Positions 7,905-16,544 of a stretch of DNA of 34,865 nt are shown one piece after another; within the stretch, counting starts at the first letter, position 1; each line of letters opens with the position of its first letter. Made by a program: the position numbers and the translations under genes. The DNA is from Candidatus Sungiibacteriota bacterium (lineage in GTDB: Bacteria; Patescibacteriota; Minisyncoccia; Sungbacterales; HO2-52-23): the NCBI GenBank assembly GCA_016186095.1, contig JACPMG010000026.1, positions 1 through 34,865 on the forward strand, written 5' to 3'. The notes below the pieces were generated by a model that made no database searches, had not been told where the DNA came from, and saw only the letters and a program-made list of their open reading frames with translations.

Positions 7905-10900
7905 CTATTTAGCTTTAGTTCTGACCCTGACCGGGGCGGGTTTTCTTTCCTCTACTGGGACGTGTTTTCCCGCCGCAGCTTCTTTCTTCATAATATCCAC
8001 GTTTAAAGCCAGACCTTTCAATTCGTTCACCAACACGTTGAACGAAGCGGGAATATTCGGATTCTTGATTTTTTCTCCGTTTATGATCGCCTCATACGTG
8101 GCCGATCTTCCCAGAACATCATCTGATTTTATAGTCAGCATTTCCTGCAGAGTATGCGCAGCCCCGTAGCCCTCCAAAGCCCAGACCTCCATCTCGCCGA
8201 AACGCTGGCCTCCAAACTGCGCTTTGCCTCCCAGAGGTTGTTGAGTAATCAGGGAGTAAGGACCAATGGAACGCATGTGGATTTTATCTTCCACCAAATG
8301 GATCAATTTCATTATATAAACGTATCCCACCGTCACCTGTTGATCGAACCTTTCTCCCGTCCGGCCGTCATAAAGTGTCACCTTTCCATTTTCCGGCAGT
8401 CCTGCCGATTTCAACTCTTGTTTAATCTCTCTCTCGGAGGTGCCGGCGAGCGCCGGAGTGATGGCGCGATACCCTAATTTTTTGGCGGCCCAGCCAAGAT
8501 GGGTTTCCAATATCTGTCCAAGATTCATACGTGAAGCAACTCCCAGAGGATTTAATATGATCTCCAGCGGAGTCCCATCCTCCAAGCACGGCATATCTTC
8601 CTCCGGCAAAATTTTAGCAATAACACCTTTGTTTCCGTGTCTGCCGGCCAGCTTGTCTCCAACCATAATTTTTCGCAGCTGGGCTACGTCCACCTGAATT
8701 TGTTTTATTACGCCGGCCTCCAGTTTATCCCCTTTTTCACGGGAGAACACTTTGATCCCTACGATCCGGCCTCGCTTGCCGTGCGGAAGGCGCAAAGACG
8801 TATCTTTTACGTCACGCGCTTTTTCACCAAATATCGCTCGCAGAAGCTTTTCCTCCGGAGTTAGATCGGATTCTCCTTTAGGAGAGATTTTTCCCACCAA
8901 AATGTCGCCTGAGCGCACCTCGGCTCCCAAGCGTACAATGCCGTCTTCATCAAGATTTTTTAATTTCTCCTCGCCGACGTTCGGAATATCCGGCGTAGTC
9001 ACCTCCGGACCGAGTTTGGTATCACGAACGTCAATTAGGAAATCTTCAACATGAATTGAAGTGAAGCGGTCGTCCTCCAGGAGCTTCTCGGAGATAATGA
9101 TGGCGTCCTCGTAGTTTGCTCCTGACCAGGAAAGGAAGCCGGCCAGAATGTTCTGCCCTAAAGCCAGGTCGCCGCCCTCCGTGGATGAACTGTCTGCCAG
9201 CACCTCTCCTTTTTTCAATTTTTGTCCCAAATCCGCGATCGGCCGCTGACGAATAGCCGTAAAGGCGTTGGTTCTTAAAAAAGAAACCAGGGGGTATTTA
9301 TAAACCTTTCCGCTTTTACCTTTAAAAACTATTTCTCGAGCGTCCACTGCTTGTACTTCGCCCTCTTCTTCGGCAAGTATCACCCGGCCCGAATCGCGCG
9401 CGGCGCGTGTCTCAACCCCCGTGGCGACAAGGGGCGCTCTGGCCCGGACACAAGGCACCGCCTGTCTTTGCATGTTGGAACCCATCATAGCGCGATTCGC
9501 GTCATCATGTTCCAGAAAAGGTATAAGGCTCGTTGCCACGCTTATCGCCTGTTGGGGAGACACATCCATATAATCGACTTCATCTTTTCGTACCACCCCC
9601 GGGCTTCCATGAACTCTTGCCTCGACGCGCTCATCGACGATTTTGCCGTCCGAGTCGTACTGGATGCCGGCATGCGCTATGTTATATTTCACCTCAGAGG
9701 AAGCATCAAGGTACTCCACTTCTTTAGTGAGTCTCCCATCTTTTACTTTAATATACGGGGTTTCAATAAGTCCGAAGGGGTTAAGGCGGGCGTATCCGGC
9801 CAAATGACCCACCAAACCTATATTAGGGCCTTCTGGCGTCTCGATGGGACAGATCCTTCCGTAGTGCGACGGGTGCACATCGCGGACTTCAAAGCCGGCT
9901 CTTTCGCGCTGCAGTCCTCCCGGGCCCATAGCAGAAAGCCGGCGTTTATGTTCAAGTTCCGAAAGCGGATTTACCTGATCCATAAACTGCGATAACTGCG
10001 AAGATGTGAAAAATTCTTTGACCGCGGCCATAAAAGGACGGGCATTGATGAGCTGTGCTGGAGTCAACAGGCTAGGATCGAGCGTGGACATGCGATCTTT
10101 TATGATTCTGGCCATACGGGCAACACCGACCCGGAGTTTATTTTGCAGCAGTTCTCCCACTCCCCGCACTCTCCGGTTTCCTAAGTGGTCAATATCATCT
10201 GCCGACTGGTCACCGCGGTTGTTAAGCCGAATAATTTCTGAAAACACGGCGCACAAATCTTCAATCCCCAACACTTTTCTGCGCGCATTCTCGGCGTTCT
10301 TGGCTACATTTAACCTCTGGTTAAATTTAAACCTGCCTACGTCAGCCAGATCATAACGATCCGATCCAAACATGGACTGGATCAGGGAGCGCGCGTTATC
10401 TACGGTAGCAAGATCCCCCGGACGGATACGCTTGTATATTTCGATAAAGGCCTCGTCTTGAGTCTTGGAAGGATCCCGCTCGACGGTCTTTTTAATATAA
10501 GAAGTCTCGCCGTTATCTATATCGCGAAACGCCTCTATGATCTCCTCATTAGTCTTCATTCCGAACACGCGCAGAAGCGCTGATCCGGGAATTTTTCGCT
10601 TCCGATCAATTTTTACATTAATCGTCCCGTCAAGATCGGTCTCAAATTCTAACCACGCTCCCCGGTTGGGAATTATCTTTGCTCCAAAATAATGTTTACC
10701 TCTGGTAAAATAGCTTGTAAAATATGCTCCGGAGGAACGAATGAGTTGCGAAACCACCACTCTTTCCACTCCGTTTACTACGAAAGTTCCGCGTGGAGTC
10801 ATCAAAGGAAAGTCGCCCAAATAAATTTCCTGCTCTTTGACCTCCTTTGTTTTTTTATTGATAAGCCGTGCACGGATACGAAGTGCTGCCTCATACGACA

Positions 10901-11150
10901 AGTTTAGAGCCCGGGCCTGCGTTTCGGAAAATTTTGGTTCATCAAGCGAGAACCCCGCAATTTCCAGTGTCATTTCCCCGCCGCCGAAATCTTCATGGAT
11001 GGGAGATACCTCGCCGAAAAGTTCTTTAAGGCCCTTTTCAAAAAACCATTTATAAGAGTTTAGCTGGACTTCCGCTAGTTCCGGAAGTTCAGTTAAAGAA
11101 TTTTTATAATTGGAAAAGTGTTTTTTCTCCATAACAATAATACACCCCAA
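7905..11150 (-). CDS. rpoB: DNA-directed RNA polymerase subunit beta
   Basis: This is the second catalytic subunit of RNA polymerase and the rifampicin target. The Rif region is visible ([26 protein letters not shown]), as are the conserved C-terminal blocks [12 protein letters not shown] and [20 protein letters not shown]. Two starts are possible. TTG at 11150 lies 4 nt after a perfect AGGAGG; the ATG at 11132 begins the conserved sequence MEKKHFSNY but sits 22 nt from that site. The predicted leader is about 135 nt long. A 17-nt-spaced consensus promoter and a DnaA-type box lie upstream. It is co-transcribed with rpoC. L10/L12 genes are not adjacent here. Confidence 0.98.
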   Translation of the reverse strand: MGCIIVMEKKHFSNYKNSLTELPELAEVQLNSYKWFFEKGLKELFGEVSPIHEDFGGGEMTLEIAGFSLDEPKFSETQARALNLSYEAALRIRARLINKKTKEVKEQEIYLGDFPLMTPRGTFVVNGVERVVVSQLIRSSGAYFTSYFTRGKHYFGAKIIPNRGAWLEFETDLDGTINVKIDRKRKIPGSALLRVFGMKTNEEIIEAFRDIDNGETSYIKKTVERDPSKTQDEAFIEIYKRIRPGDLATVDNARSLIQSMFGSDRYDLADVGRFKFNQRLNVAKNAENARRKVLGIEDLCAVFSEIIRLNNRGDQSADDIDHLGNRRVRGVGELLQNKLRVGVARMARIIKDRMSTLDPSLLTPAQLINARPFMAAVKEFFTSSQLSQFMDQVNPLSELEHKRRLSAMGPGGLQRERAGFEVRDVHPSHYGRICPIETPEGPNIGLVGHLAGYARLNPFGLIETPYIKVKDGRLTKEVEYLDASSEVKYNIAHAGIQYDSDGKIVDERVEARVHGSPGVVRKDEVDYMDVSPQQAISVATSLIPFLEHDDANRAMMGSNMQRQAVPCVRARAPLVATGVETRAARDSGRVILAEEEGEVQAVDAREIVFKGKSGKVYKYPLVSFLRTNAFTAIRQRPIADLGQKLKKGEVLADSSSTEGGDLALGQNILAGFLSWSGANYEDAIIISEKLLEDDRFTSIHVEDFLIDVRDTKLGPEVTTPDIPNVGEEKLKNLDEDGIVRLGAEVRSGDILVGKISPKGESDLTPEEKLLRAIFGEKARDVKDTSLRLPHGKRGRIVGIKVFSREKGDKLEAGVIKQIQVDVAQLRKIMVGDKLAGRHGNKGVIAKILPEEDMPCLEDGTPLEIILNPLGVASRMNLGQILETHLGWAAKKLGYRAITPALAGTSEREIKQELKSAGLPENGKVTLYDGRTGERFDQQVTVGYVYIMKLIHLVEDKIHMRSIGPYSLITQQPLGGKAQFGGQRFGEMEVWALEGYGAAHTLQEMLTIKSDDVLGRSATYEAIINGEKIKNPNIPASFNVLVNELKGLALNVDIMKKEAAAGKHVPVEERKPAPVRVRTKAK

Positions 11151-11292
11151 AACGCCTCCTCTATAGGGGTTAAACTCTAATCTTGCGATTAACGGCTATG
11201 CTCGCAAATAATAGATGTGTATATTATTTAGGGGCTAATATTTCTATCCGTCCTGAATCTGCGCCAGTTTCAGCCCTTTTTACCTATGCATA

Positions 11293-11321
11293 AGTATACT
11301 CCCCTCAAAATAATGTGTCAA
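11293..11321 (-). promoter_or_regulatory. rpoBC promoter
   Basis: TTGACA, 17 nt, TATACT on the minus strand, with predicted start near 11286 and a leader of about 135 nt before rpoB. A second TATACT on the same strand lies at 11333-11338. Confidence 0.8.
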
Positions 11322-11339
11322 GCCAAGCTGCAAGTATAG

Positions 11340-11348
11340 TTATCCACA
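11340..11348. promoter_or_regulatory. DnaA-type box (TTATCCACA) upstream of rpoB promoter
   Basis: A perfect match to the DnaA consensus TTATNCACA lies roughly 55-60 nt upstream of the predicted rpoB start. The same TGTGGATA core recurs at the tRNA-Leu/RNase J and mraZ promoters in this window. Confidence 0.5.
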
Positions 11349-11432
11349 CCGTCTCCGCTCGCTTGTCTGCTTTTTCGCCGCCTGCTCTTTTGCTCAACCT
11401 GTGTTGCTGCGCATCTCAAAATGTGGTAAGAA

Positions 11433-11774
11433 GTGTATATGGGGTTTTTGGCCAAGTTCATAGCAAAAATTGTTCTTAATGGAGCGGCGCTCTGGGTGGC
11501 CTCAATTTACTTTCCGGGATTTGTTATGATCGGGGGCCTGATTACCATAGTAATCGGGGGAGCGTTCCTGGCTGTACTCAATCTATTTTTGCGCCCGATA
11601 CTACGCCTGATTAGCGCGCCCTTGGTTTGGATAACATTCGGTCTATTTAATTTTGTTATAAATATGTTCATACTCTGGCTCGCTGACCGCCTTCTTACCC
11701 AGATCGCGATTACGGATCTTACAACTCTCTTTTGGGTTTCGGTCATCCTTTCTCTAGCTAATGCGTTTTTCTAA
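11433..11774 (+). CDS. Phage-holin-family / YvlD-like small membrane protein
   Basis: This 113-aa protein is almost entirely hydrophobic, with about four transmembrane helices. The glycine- and proline-containing patterns (YFPGFVMIGG, NLFLRPILRLISAPLVWITFGLFNF) match the Phage_holin_4_2/YvlD family. The family is common in bacterial chromosomes and its function is not settled; YvlD-type proteins in Firmicutes are linked to envelope stress. The ORF opens with GTG at 11433; the ATG at 11439 is an equally good start. It is divergent from rpoB. A 9-bp hairpin (CCAAGAATT/AATTCTTGG, 11784-11819) follows the stop. Confidence 0.75.
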   Translation: MYMGFLAKFIAKIVLNGAALWVASIYFPGFVMIGGLITIVIGGAFLAVLNLFLRPILRLISAPLVWITFGLFNFVINMFILWLADRLLTQIAITDLTTLFWVSVILSLANAFF

Positions 11775-11832
11775 GGGCTTTGCCCAAGAATTTGAGCAAT
11801 TTATGCGAAGAATTCTTGGCCGCAAAACCTTA

Positions 11833-11936
11833 CCCCGCTCTTACTCTGCTACTGAATCTAAAGTAAAGAGTAATCGACGATATCAAATAAACCTCTCTGT
11901 CATTTATTGATAATCAGCAGTAGAGTAAGGGCGGGG
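11833..11936. repeat. Long imperfect inverted repeat before secG
   Basis: Two 23-nt arms (11833-11855 beginning CCCCGCTCTTACTC, and 11914-11936 ending GTAAGGGCGGGG) are complementary at 20 of 23 positions. The three differences can be G-U pairs in RNA. The 58-nt loop is AT-rich. It lies between the holin-like gene and secG and could be a MITE-like remnant or an mRNA stem-loop. Confidence 0.6.
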
Positions 11937-12005
11937 TGCTCAATGTTGTGGATTAAATTTATTTCACTCGCATTGGGCTCATTCACAAATTTAAACAACA
12001 TTGGC

Positions 12006-12224
12006 ATGCTTTTATCTATAAATATTGCGCAAGTCATCATCTCCGTATTACTGGTCATCACCATTCTCCTGCAGCAGCGCGGAGGCGGACTTTCTCCTGT
12101 TTTTGGCGGGGAGGGAGGGGTCTATCGAACACGGCGGGGAGTTGAACGAATGATTTTTGCGGCTACCATTGTTCTCTCCATACTTTTTCTCGCAACAGCT
12201 ATCCTTAATATTCTGATACGGTGA
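12006..12224 (+). CDS. secG: Protein-export membrane protein SecG
   Basis: SecG is the small subunit of the SecYEG translocon and assists SecA-driven export. From the chosen ATG the protein is 72 aa. It has a first transmembrane helix (INIAQVIISVLLVITILLQ), the family signature loop QQRGGGLSPVFGG, a conserved RTRRGVER segment and a second helix near the C-terminus. The ORF track extends the frame to 11907. The ATG at 11943 is also possible, with a GGGG stretch upstream, but it would add a non-family N-terminus. The TGA stop overlaps the GTG start of the next gene (GTGA), so the two form an operon. Confidence 0.85.
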   Translation: MLLSINIAQVIISVLLVITILLQQRGGGLSPVFGGEGGVYRTRRGVERMIFAATIVLSILFLATAILNILIR

Positions 12225-13990
12225 TACGACTGCCATACCTCCAAATAATTAAGGCGGGCCTTTCCCGGCGCGCCAGATACTGGAAACTTATTAACGCCCG
12301 TAAACTCTTTTACCTCCCCCATATTCTCCGGGACTCAGCGGAAAAGAGACTTTTATTCGGGCTTTTTGCATTAATACTCCTAAGCGGGGGCTTATTATCG
12401 TCCCGCTTATACCTGCAATTCACTAAAGCCGTGCCGCAGATAGGCAAATCATACACGGAGGGACTCCTTAAAGAGCCCAGAAGCATAAACCCGTTATTTG
12501 CCGTCCAGGATGCTGATAGGGATATCGCCCATCTTATCTTTTCCGGATTACTCGCCTATTCAAACAGTGGTGAGCTTATACCCGATCTTGCCGAACAATA
12601 TGAAGTAAGCGGCGATGGAAAGTCATACACTATTTTTTTACGAAAAAATGCTTGGTGGCATGATGGTAAGCCGGTCGGCGCAGAAGATGTAATCTTTACC
12701 GTAAAAACCATACAAAACCCCTACTACAAAAGCGTACTGCGCGCCAACTGGCAGGGTGTTACCGCAGAGAAATTGGATGACTATACGATCCGCTTCACCC
12801 TGAAAACTCCCTATGCTCCGTTTATAGAAAATCTTACTACCGGCATCTTGCCCAAACATCTTTGGGAAAGTATTAATCCGGAACAGGCATTACTGCATGA
12901 GCTGAACCTGAAACCCATCGGCTCCGGCCCATATAAGTTTGACAATTTCAAGCAGGAGAAGGACGGGTCAGTCTCCTGGTATCGACTAAAAAGAAACCCC
13001 AAGTATTTTCGCGAGGGGCCTTATCTGAAAAAAATAACATTCGTTCCTTTCTCAACAGAAGAGGAACTTCTGACAGCCTGGAAAAAGGGGTTGGTGGAAG
13101 GTTTCGGTCCGGTTTCATCAGCCAGGCTTTCGGAACTTGCTTCAGGCCGGTTCTCCGTTCATGCCATCAGTATGCCCAGAATTTTTGGCATATTCTTTAA
13201 TGAAAAAGGCTCCCCCGCTCTGGCCGATCTCAAAGTACGTCAGGCAATCGCGCGCTCAATCGACCGCAATGAGCTCATAGAAAAAATTCTGCCGGGAGGA
13301 GCGGCCTCTGTTGCGACGCCGCTGCCTTTTCTCAAAACTACGGAAGGGGAAGCCGCCGCGTACCCGTATGACCTGGAAAAAGCGCGCGAACTTCTGGAAC
13401 AAGCCGGCTGGAAAGATACCGATGGCGACGGTCTACGCGAAAAACGCACGCGGCAGAAAGGCAAAGAGGTCGTGGATAACCTTCGTTTCACCCTGACCAC
13501 ATCGGACTGGCCTGATCTTCTGCACGCGGCCGAAATTATCAGAGGGAAACTTCGAGAAATCGGGATTGACGTTACTATAGAAAAACGCCCATTTTCCGAT
13601 TTGGAAACAACCGTGCTCCGCCCAAGAAATTTTGAAATATTGCTTTTTGGGCAGGTTTACGGATACGAACCAGACCCCTTTGCTTTTTGGCACTCATCAC
13701 AGATAAAAGACCCGGGGCTCAACATCGCGCTTTACTCCAATAAAAAGGCCGATCAGATCCTCGAAGAAGTGCGCAGAACTTCCGATGCCGCGGCTAGATT
13801 CAAAAAATATGAAGAGTTTTCCCAAATTGTCTCCAAAGATCTGCCCGCGCTTTTCCTTTACTCTCAACTGTACCTTTACCTTCTGCCCTCGGACATCCGC
13901 GGAGCGGATATTTCTAAAATTTCTCTTCCGTCAGACCGATTCAACGAAATAAATAAATGGTATAGGGAGACGAAAAGGGTGCTAAAGTAA
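12221..13990 (+). CDS. Membrane-anchored oligopeptide-binding protein (SBP_bac_5)
   Basis: This 589-aa protein belongs to the family-5 extracellular solute-binding proteins (OppA/DppA type), which deliver peptides to ABC importers. Residues about 40-63 form an uncleaved-looking signal anchor (LLFGLFALILLSGG) preceded by a basic stretch. The family core follows with KEPRSINPLF, VSGDGKSYTIFLRKNAWWHDGKPVGAEDV and the C-terminal DPFAFWHSSQ region. No lipobox cysteine is evident. No permease or ATPase genes lie nearby, so it may serve a transporter encoded elsewhere. It starts at GTG overlapping the secG stop by 4 nt. Peptide uptake would suit a host-dependent organism, but that is inference. Confidence 0.88.
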   Translation: MIRLPYLQIIKAGLSRRARYWKLINARKLFYLPHILRDSAEKRLLFGLFALILLSGGLLSSRLYLQFTKAVPQIGKSYTEGLLKEPRSINPLFAVQDADRDIAHLIFSGLLAYSNSGELIPDLAEQYEVSGDGKSYTIFLRKNAWWHDGKPVGAEDVIFTVKTIQNPYYKSVLRANWQGVTAEKLDDYTIRFTLKTPYAPFIENLTTGILPKHLWESINPEQALLHELNLKPIGSGPYKFDNFKQEKDGSVSWYRLKRNPKYFREGPYLKKITFVPFSTEEELLTAWKKGLVEGFGPVSSARLSELASGRFSVHAISMPRIFGIFFNEKGSPALADLKVRQAIARSIDRNELIEKILPGGAASVATPLPFLKTTEGEAAAYPYDLEKARELLEQAGWKDTDGDGLREKRTRQKGKEVVDNLRFTLTTSDWPDLLHAAEIIRGKLREIGIDVTIEKRPFSDLETTVLRPRNFEILLFGQVYGYEPDPFAFWHSSQIKDPGLNIALYSNKKADQILEEVRRTSDAAARFKKYEEFSQIVSKDLPALFLYSQLYLYLLPSDIRGADISKISLPSDRFNEINKWYRETKRVLK

Positions 13991-14056
13991 TTAGTCATTA
14001 TCGCGGTATCCCGCGCGGTGGAAGAAGTATAAAAAGTGTCACATGACGCAGGGATA

Positions 14057-14082
14057 AGAAAAATGAGGCCGTAAAGGCCTCC
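14057..14082 (-). terminator. Terminator of the 14.1-kb small gene
   Basis: The GAGGCC/GGCCTC stem with a 5-nt loop is followed on the minus strand by ATTTTTC. It lies 20-45 nt past the stop of the gene at 14102. Confidence 0.75.
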
Positions 14083-14101
14083 AGGGATAGGAAATAATTA
14101 G

Positions 14102-14317
14102 TTAACGAATTCTCGGCAGAGCCCAGTTTTTCGGCGGATGTCGACGTGGTTTTACCACTCCACAATCCCAGCATCTTCCATTATCACTCACTAGATCGTC
14201 ATGATCGCAAGACCACTTACCCACATCTTCGACAGGAATTCTTTTCTTAAGGCCGCTGGAACGAATTCGTAACACAAGATATTTGCCTTGGGCATCGCGC
14301 TCATACTCAGCTTTCAT
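14102..14317 (-). CDS. Small cysteine-containing protein, function unknown
   Basis: It encodes 71 aa from the chosen ATG at 14317, which has a perfect AGGAGG six nucleotides upstream. An ATG 12 codons earlier also has a GGAGA, so an 83-aa form is possible. The sequence combines a basic, hydrophobic-patterned N-terminal half with a possible metal site, SCDHDD followed by CWDCG, resembling a degenerate zinc ribbon. It is flanked by its own terminator and stands alone against the rightward genes on both sides. I do not recognise the family. Two other zinc-ribbon miniproteins occur in this window (17536 and 19184). Confidence 0.6.
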   Translation of the reverse strand: MKAEYERDAQGKYLVLRIRSSGLKKRIPVEDVGKWSCDHDDLVSDNGRCWDCGVVKPRRHPPKNWALPRIR

Positions 14318-14483
14318 ACTATACCTCCTATACCTCTTTCTGGACTTTTTCATAAACAGTCTCCTAAGACTTAAGAGTTCTGAAAAGATTGTATCATTAT
14401 TGGAATCGAATCGTCAAAGGCGATGCTAGCAGAATTCCTGCTGTTTAATGAATAAGTGATAAATATCTCCTGTGGCCGAGGAT

Positions 14484-14512
14484 TTGCATAATTTTTGTGG
14501 ATATGCTATACT
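14484..14512 (+). promoter_or_regulatory. Promoter for tRNA-Leu / RNase J
   Basis: TTGCAT, 17 nt, TATACT with an extended -10 TG (ATGCTATACT). Two TGTGGATA boxes (14496-14504 and 14512-14520) bracket the -10 element and would sit under polymerase, which fits a repressor such as DnaA or MraZ. The 14318-14635 interval otherwise holds only leader sequence with a TCTTGAGA/TCTCAAGA hairpin and a CTCAC/GTGAG hairpin. Confidence 0.7.
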
Positions 14513-14526
14513 GTGGATAGTATGGG

Positions 14527-14598
14527 ATGAATCTTCTTGAGAGGGGGTATCTACCGGATAGCTCTTCTCAAGAGAATTCTCTTCTCATCTCACAATAG
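14527..14598 (+). CDS. Possible 23-aa leucine-rich leader peptide
   Basis: An ATG-to-TAG frame beginning eight bases after the predicted transcription start encodes MNLLERGYLPDSSSQENS and five more residues. It contains five leucines and lies upstream of a tRNA-Leu gene. The TCTTGAGA/TCTCAAGA hairpin forms inside the frame. The ribosome site is weak (GGG directly before ATG). This may be chance; it is listed because its position suits an attenuation leader. Confidence 0.25.
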   Translation: MNLLERGYLPDSSSQENSLLISQ

Positions 14599-14635
14599 TG
14601 AGCCAAAACTATCCTAATAACCTTTAATTTTATTT

Positions 14636-14719
14636 GCCCCCCTGGCGGAATTGGCAGACGCGCTAGCTTCAGGAGCTAGTGGGAGAAATCTCGTAGAGGT
14701 TCAAATCCTCTGGGGGGCA
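14636..14719 (+). tRNA. tRNA-Leu (CAG)
   Basis: The cloverleaf is complete, with acceptor GCCCCCC/GGGGGGC, anticodon stem CTAGC/GCTAG around TTCAGGA, a long variable arm typical of class II tRNAs and T-arm AGAGG-TTCAAAT-CCTCT. CCA is not encoded. The discriminator base is followed after only 2 nt by the RNase J ATG. Confidence 0.95.
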
Positions 14720-14721
14720 CT

Positions 14722-16467
14722 ATGAAAACACAAAAAAACACTCTTCTCAGGCGCAATCCTTTACGCGCTATGGAGTTTAAGGTTGCTCCCTCCATCCACA
14801 GAGGCCATCTTAAATTTATTCCTCTGGGCGGATGCGGCGAGGTAACTCGCAGCTGCTACGTCTATGAGTACGACGATGATATCGTAATCGTGGATATGGG
14901 GCTTCAGTGGCCTGATGAGGATATGCCGGGAATTGATTATCTGATTCCCAATATCGAGTACCTTAAACCCAAAAAGAAAAATATTCGCGGAATTATAATC
15001 ACGCACGGACACTACGATCATATGGGAGCGATCCCGCATCTTCTGGATCCTCTGGGCAATCCTCCGATTTACGCCACGGCTTTAACGCGAGGCATGATAC
15101 TTAAGCGACAGGAAGATTTTACCGGCTTTGTCAAACCCAAAGTTGAGGTAATTACGCCGGAATCAAAAATAAAATTGGGCTCGTTCCAAGCCGAATTTTT
15201 CCACGTAAACCATAACATCCCCGATTGTGTGGGCGTAGTCTTAAAATCCCCCGGCGGCACCGTGGTGCATACGGGCGACTTTAAATTTGATCATACGCCG
15301 GTAAATGAGCGCCCAGCGGACATCGCGCGCCTCTCCTCTATCGGCAAGCAAGGCGTCACCTTATTGGTTTCGGAATCAACCGATGCTGAACTTCCGGGCC
15401 ATCAAATTTCGGAAACAGAGGTTATGAAATCGCTTGAAAAAGTGTTTGAAATAGCTCCGGGCAGAATTATAGCCGGGACTTTTGCTTCTCTTCTTACGCG
15501 TATCCAGCAATTAATCTGGCTCTCGGAAAAATATAACAGGAAGATGGTGATTGAGGGCTACAGTATGAAGCAGAATGTCGCGGTAGCGCAAGAATTGGGC
15601 TATTTAAAAATTAAAAAGGGCACGGTCATTGATTCCAAAGACATAGGCAAGTATCAGGAAAACCAAATCACTATTGCCTGCACGGGTGCCCAGGGCGAAG
15701 ATCGCGCGGTACTCATGCGTATTGCCAATAACGAGCATAGGACGATCTCTCTCCGTCCGACCGACTCCATTATTTTTTCCTCCTCGGTAATACCGGGGAA
15801 TGAGGCCACGGTACAGCGCCTCAAAGACGTTCTCTACAAGCGCGCGGCCAAAGTTTATCATGTCGCCACCATGGATATCCATGCCGGCGGCCATGCCAAA
15901 AGGGAAGAACTGAAGATGATGATAAATCTCACCAAACCCCAATACATGATTCCTATCCACGGGAACTACTTCATGTTAAAGCTCCATACCGATCTGGCAG
16001 AAGAGGCCGGAGTGGCCAAAGGAAATGCCATTATCGCGGAGGACGGAGAGATCGTAGTGATTGGGAAAGATCGGGCCCATAAATTGAAAGAAAAAGCGCC
16101 CACAAACTATATAATGGTTGACGGTTTGGGCGTCGGAGACGTGAAAGAGGTGGTGCTTCGCGATCGCCAGCACTTAGCGGAAGACGGCATATTTGTTATA
16201 ATAGCCATAGTTGACGCCAAAACCGGAAAAGTAAGAACCAGTCCGGACATCATATCCCGCGGCTTCATTTATCTCAAAGAGTCGCAGGAGCTTCTACGCG
16301 AGGTGCGCCATAAGACCAAAACCATTGTGGAAGAGATAACTGTCAGCGGCACGCACCCCATAAACTGGACACACGTAAAAGACAACCTGCGGGAAAAAAT
16401 AGGACAGTTTTTATTCTCCAAGACGGAGCGGAGGCCGATGGTGCTACCCGTAGTCATTGAGGTATAA
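14722..16467 (+). CDS. rnj: Ribonuclease J
   Basis: This metallo-beta-lactamase/beta-CASP nuclease is an RNase with 5'-3' exonuclease and endonuclease activity, central to mRNA turnover where RNase E is missing. The zinc motif HGHYDHMG is at about residues 94-101, a further metal ligand lies in HTGDFKFDH, and the beta-CASP and C-terminal HGNYFML and SRGFIYL regions are present. The length of 581 aa is typical. The first ATG lies 2 nt after the tRNA-Leu 3' end, so its only purine-rich 'ribosome site' is the tRNA acceptor strand GGGGGG, which processing would remove. The next in-frame ATG (14770, residue 17) precedes the conserved core and is an alternative. Confidence 0.93.
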   Translation: MKTQKNTLLRRNPLRAMEFKVAPSIHRGHLKFIPLGGCGEVTRSCYVYEYDDDIVIVDMGLQWPDEDMPGIDYLIPNIEYLKPKKKNIRGIIITHGHYDHMGAIPHLLDPLGNPPIYATALTRGMILKRQEDFTGFVKPKVEVITPESKIKLGSFQAEFFHVNHNIPDCVGVVLKSPGGTVVHTGDFKFDHTPVNERPADIARLSSIGKQGVTLLVSESTDAELPGHQISETEVMKSLEKVFEIAPGRIIAGTFASLLTRIQQLIWLSEKYNRKMVIEGYSMKQNVAVAQELGYLKIKKGTVIDSKDIGKYQENQITIACTGAQGEDRAVLMRIANNEHRTISLRPTDSIIFSSSVIPGNEATVQRLKDVLYKRAAKVYHVATMDIHAGGHAKREELKMMINLTKPQYMIPIHGNYFMLKLHTDLAEEAGVAKGNAIIAEDGEIVVIGKDRAHKLKEKAPTNYIMVDGLGVGDVKEVVLRDRQHLAEDGIFVIIAIVDAKTGKVRTSPDIISRGFIYLKESQELLREVRHKTKTIVEEITVSGTHPINWTHVKDNLREKIGQFLFSKTERRPMVLPVVIEV

Positions 16468-16472
16468 AATAA

Positions 16473-16540
16473 AGCTTGTAGACATTAGCTTATAGACGAA
16501 AGGCCATCTAACCTACAAGCTACCAGCTAAAAGCTATCTT
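16473..16540. repeat. Inverted heptanucleotide word array between rnj and trpS
   Basis: Left units are AGCTTGT, AGACATT, AGCTTAT, AGACGAA; right units are CTACAAG, CTACCAG, CTAAAAG. The right block is the reverse complement of the left word family (AGCTTGTAG pairs with CTACAAGCT). The array ends 4 nt before the trpS start codon. Confidence 0.8.
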
Positions 16541-16544
16541 CCTT

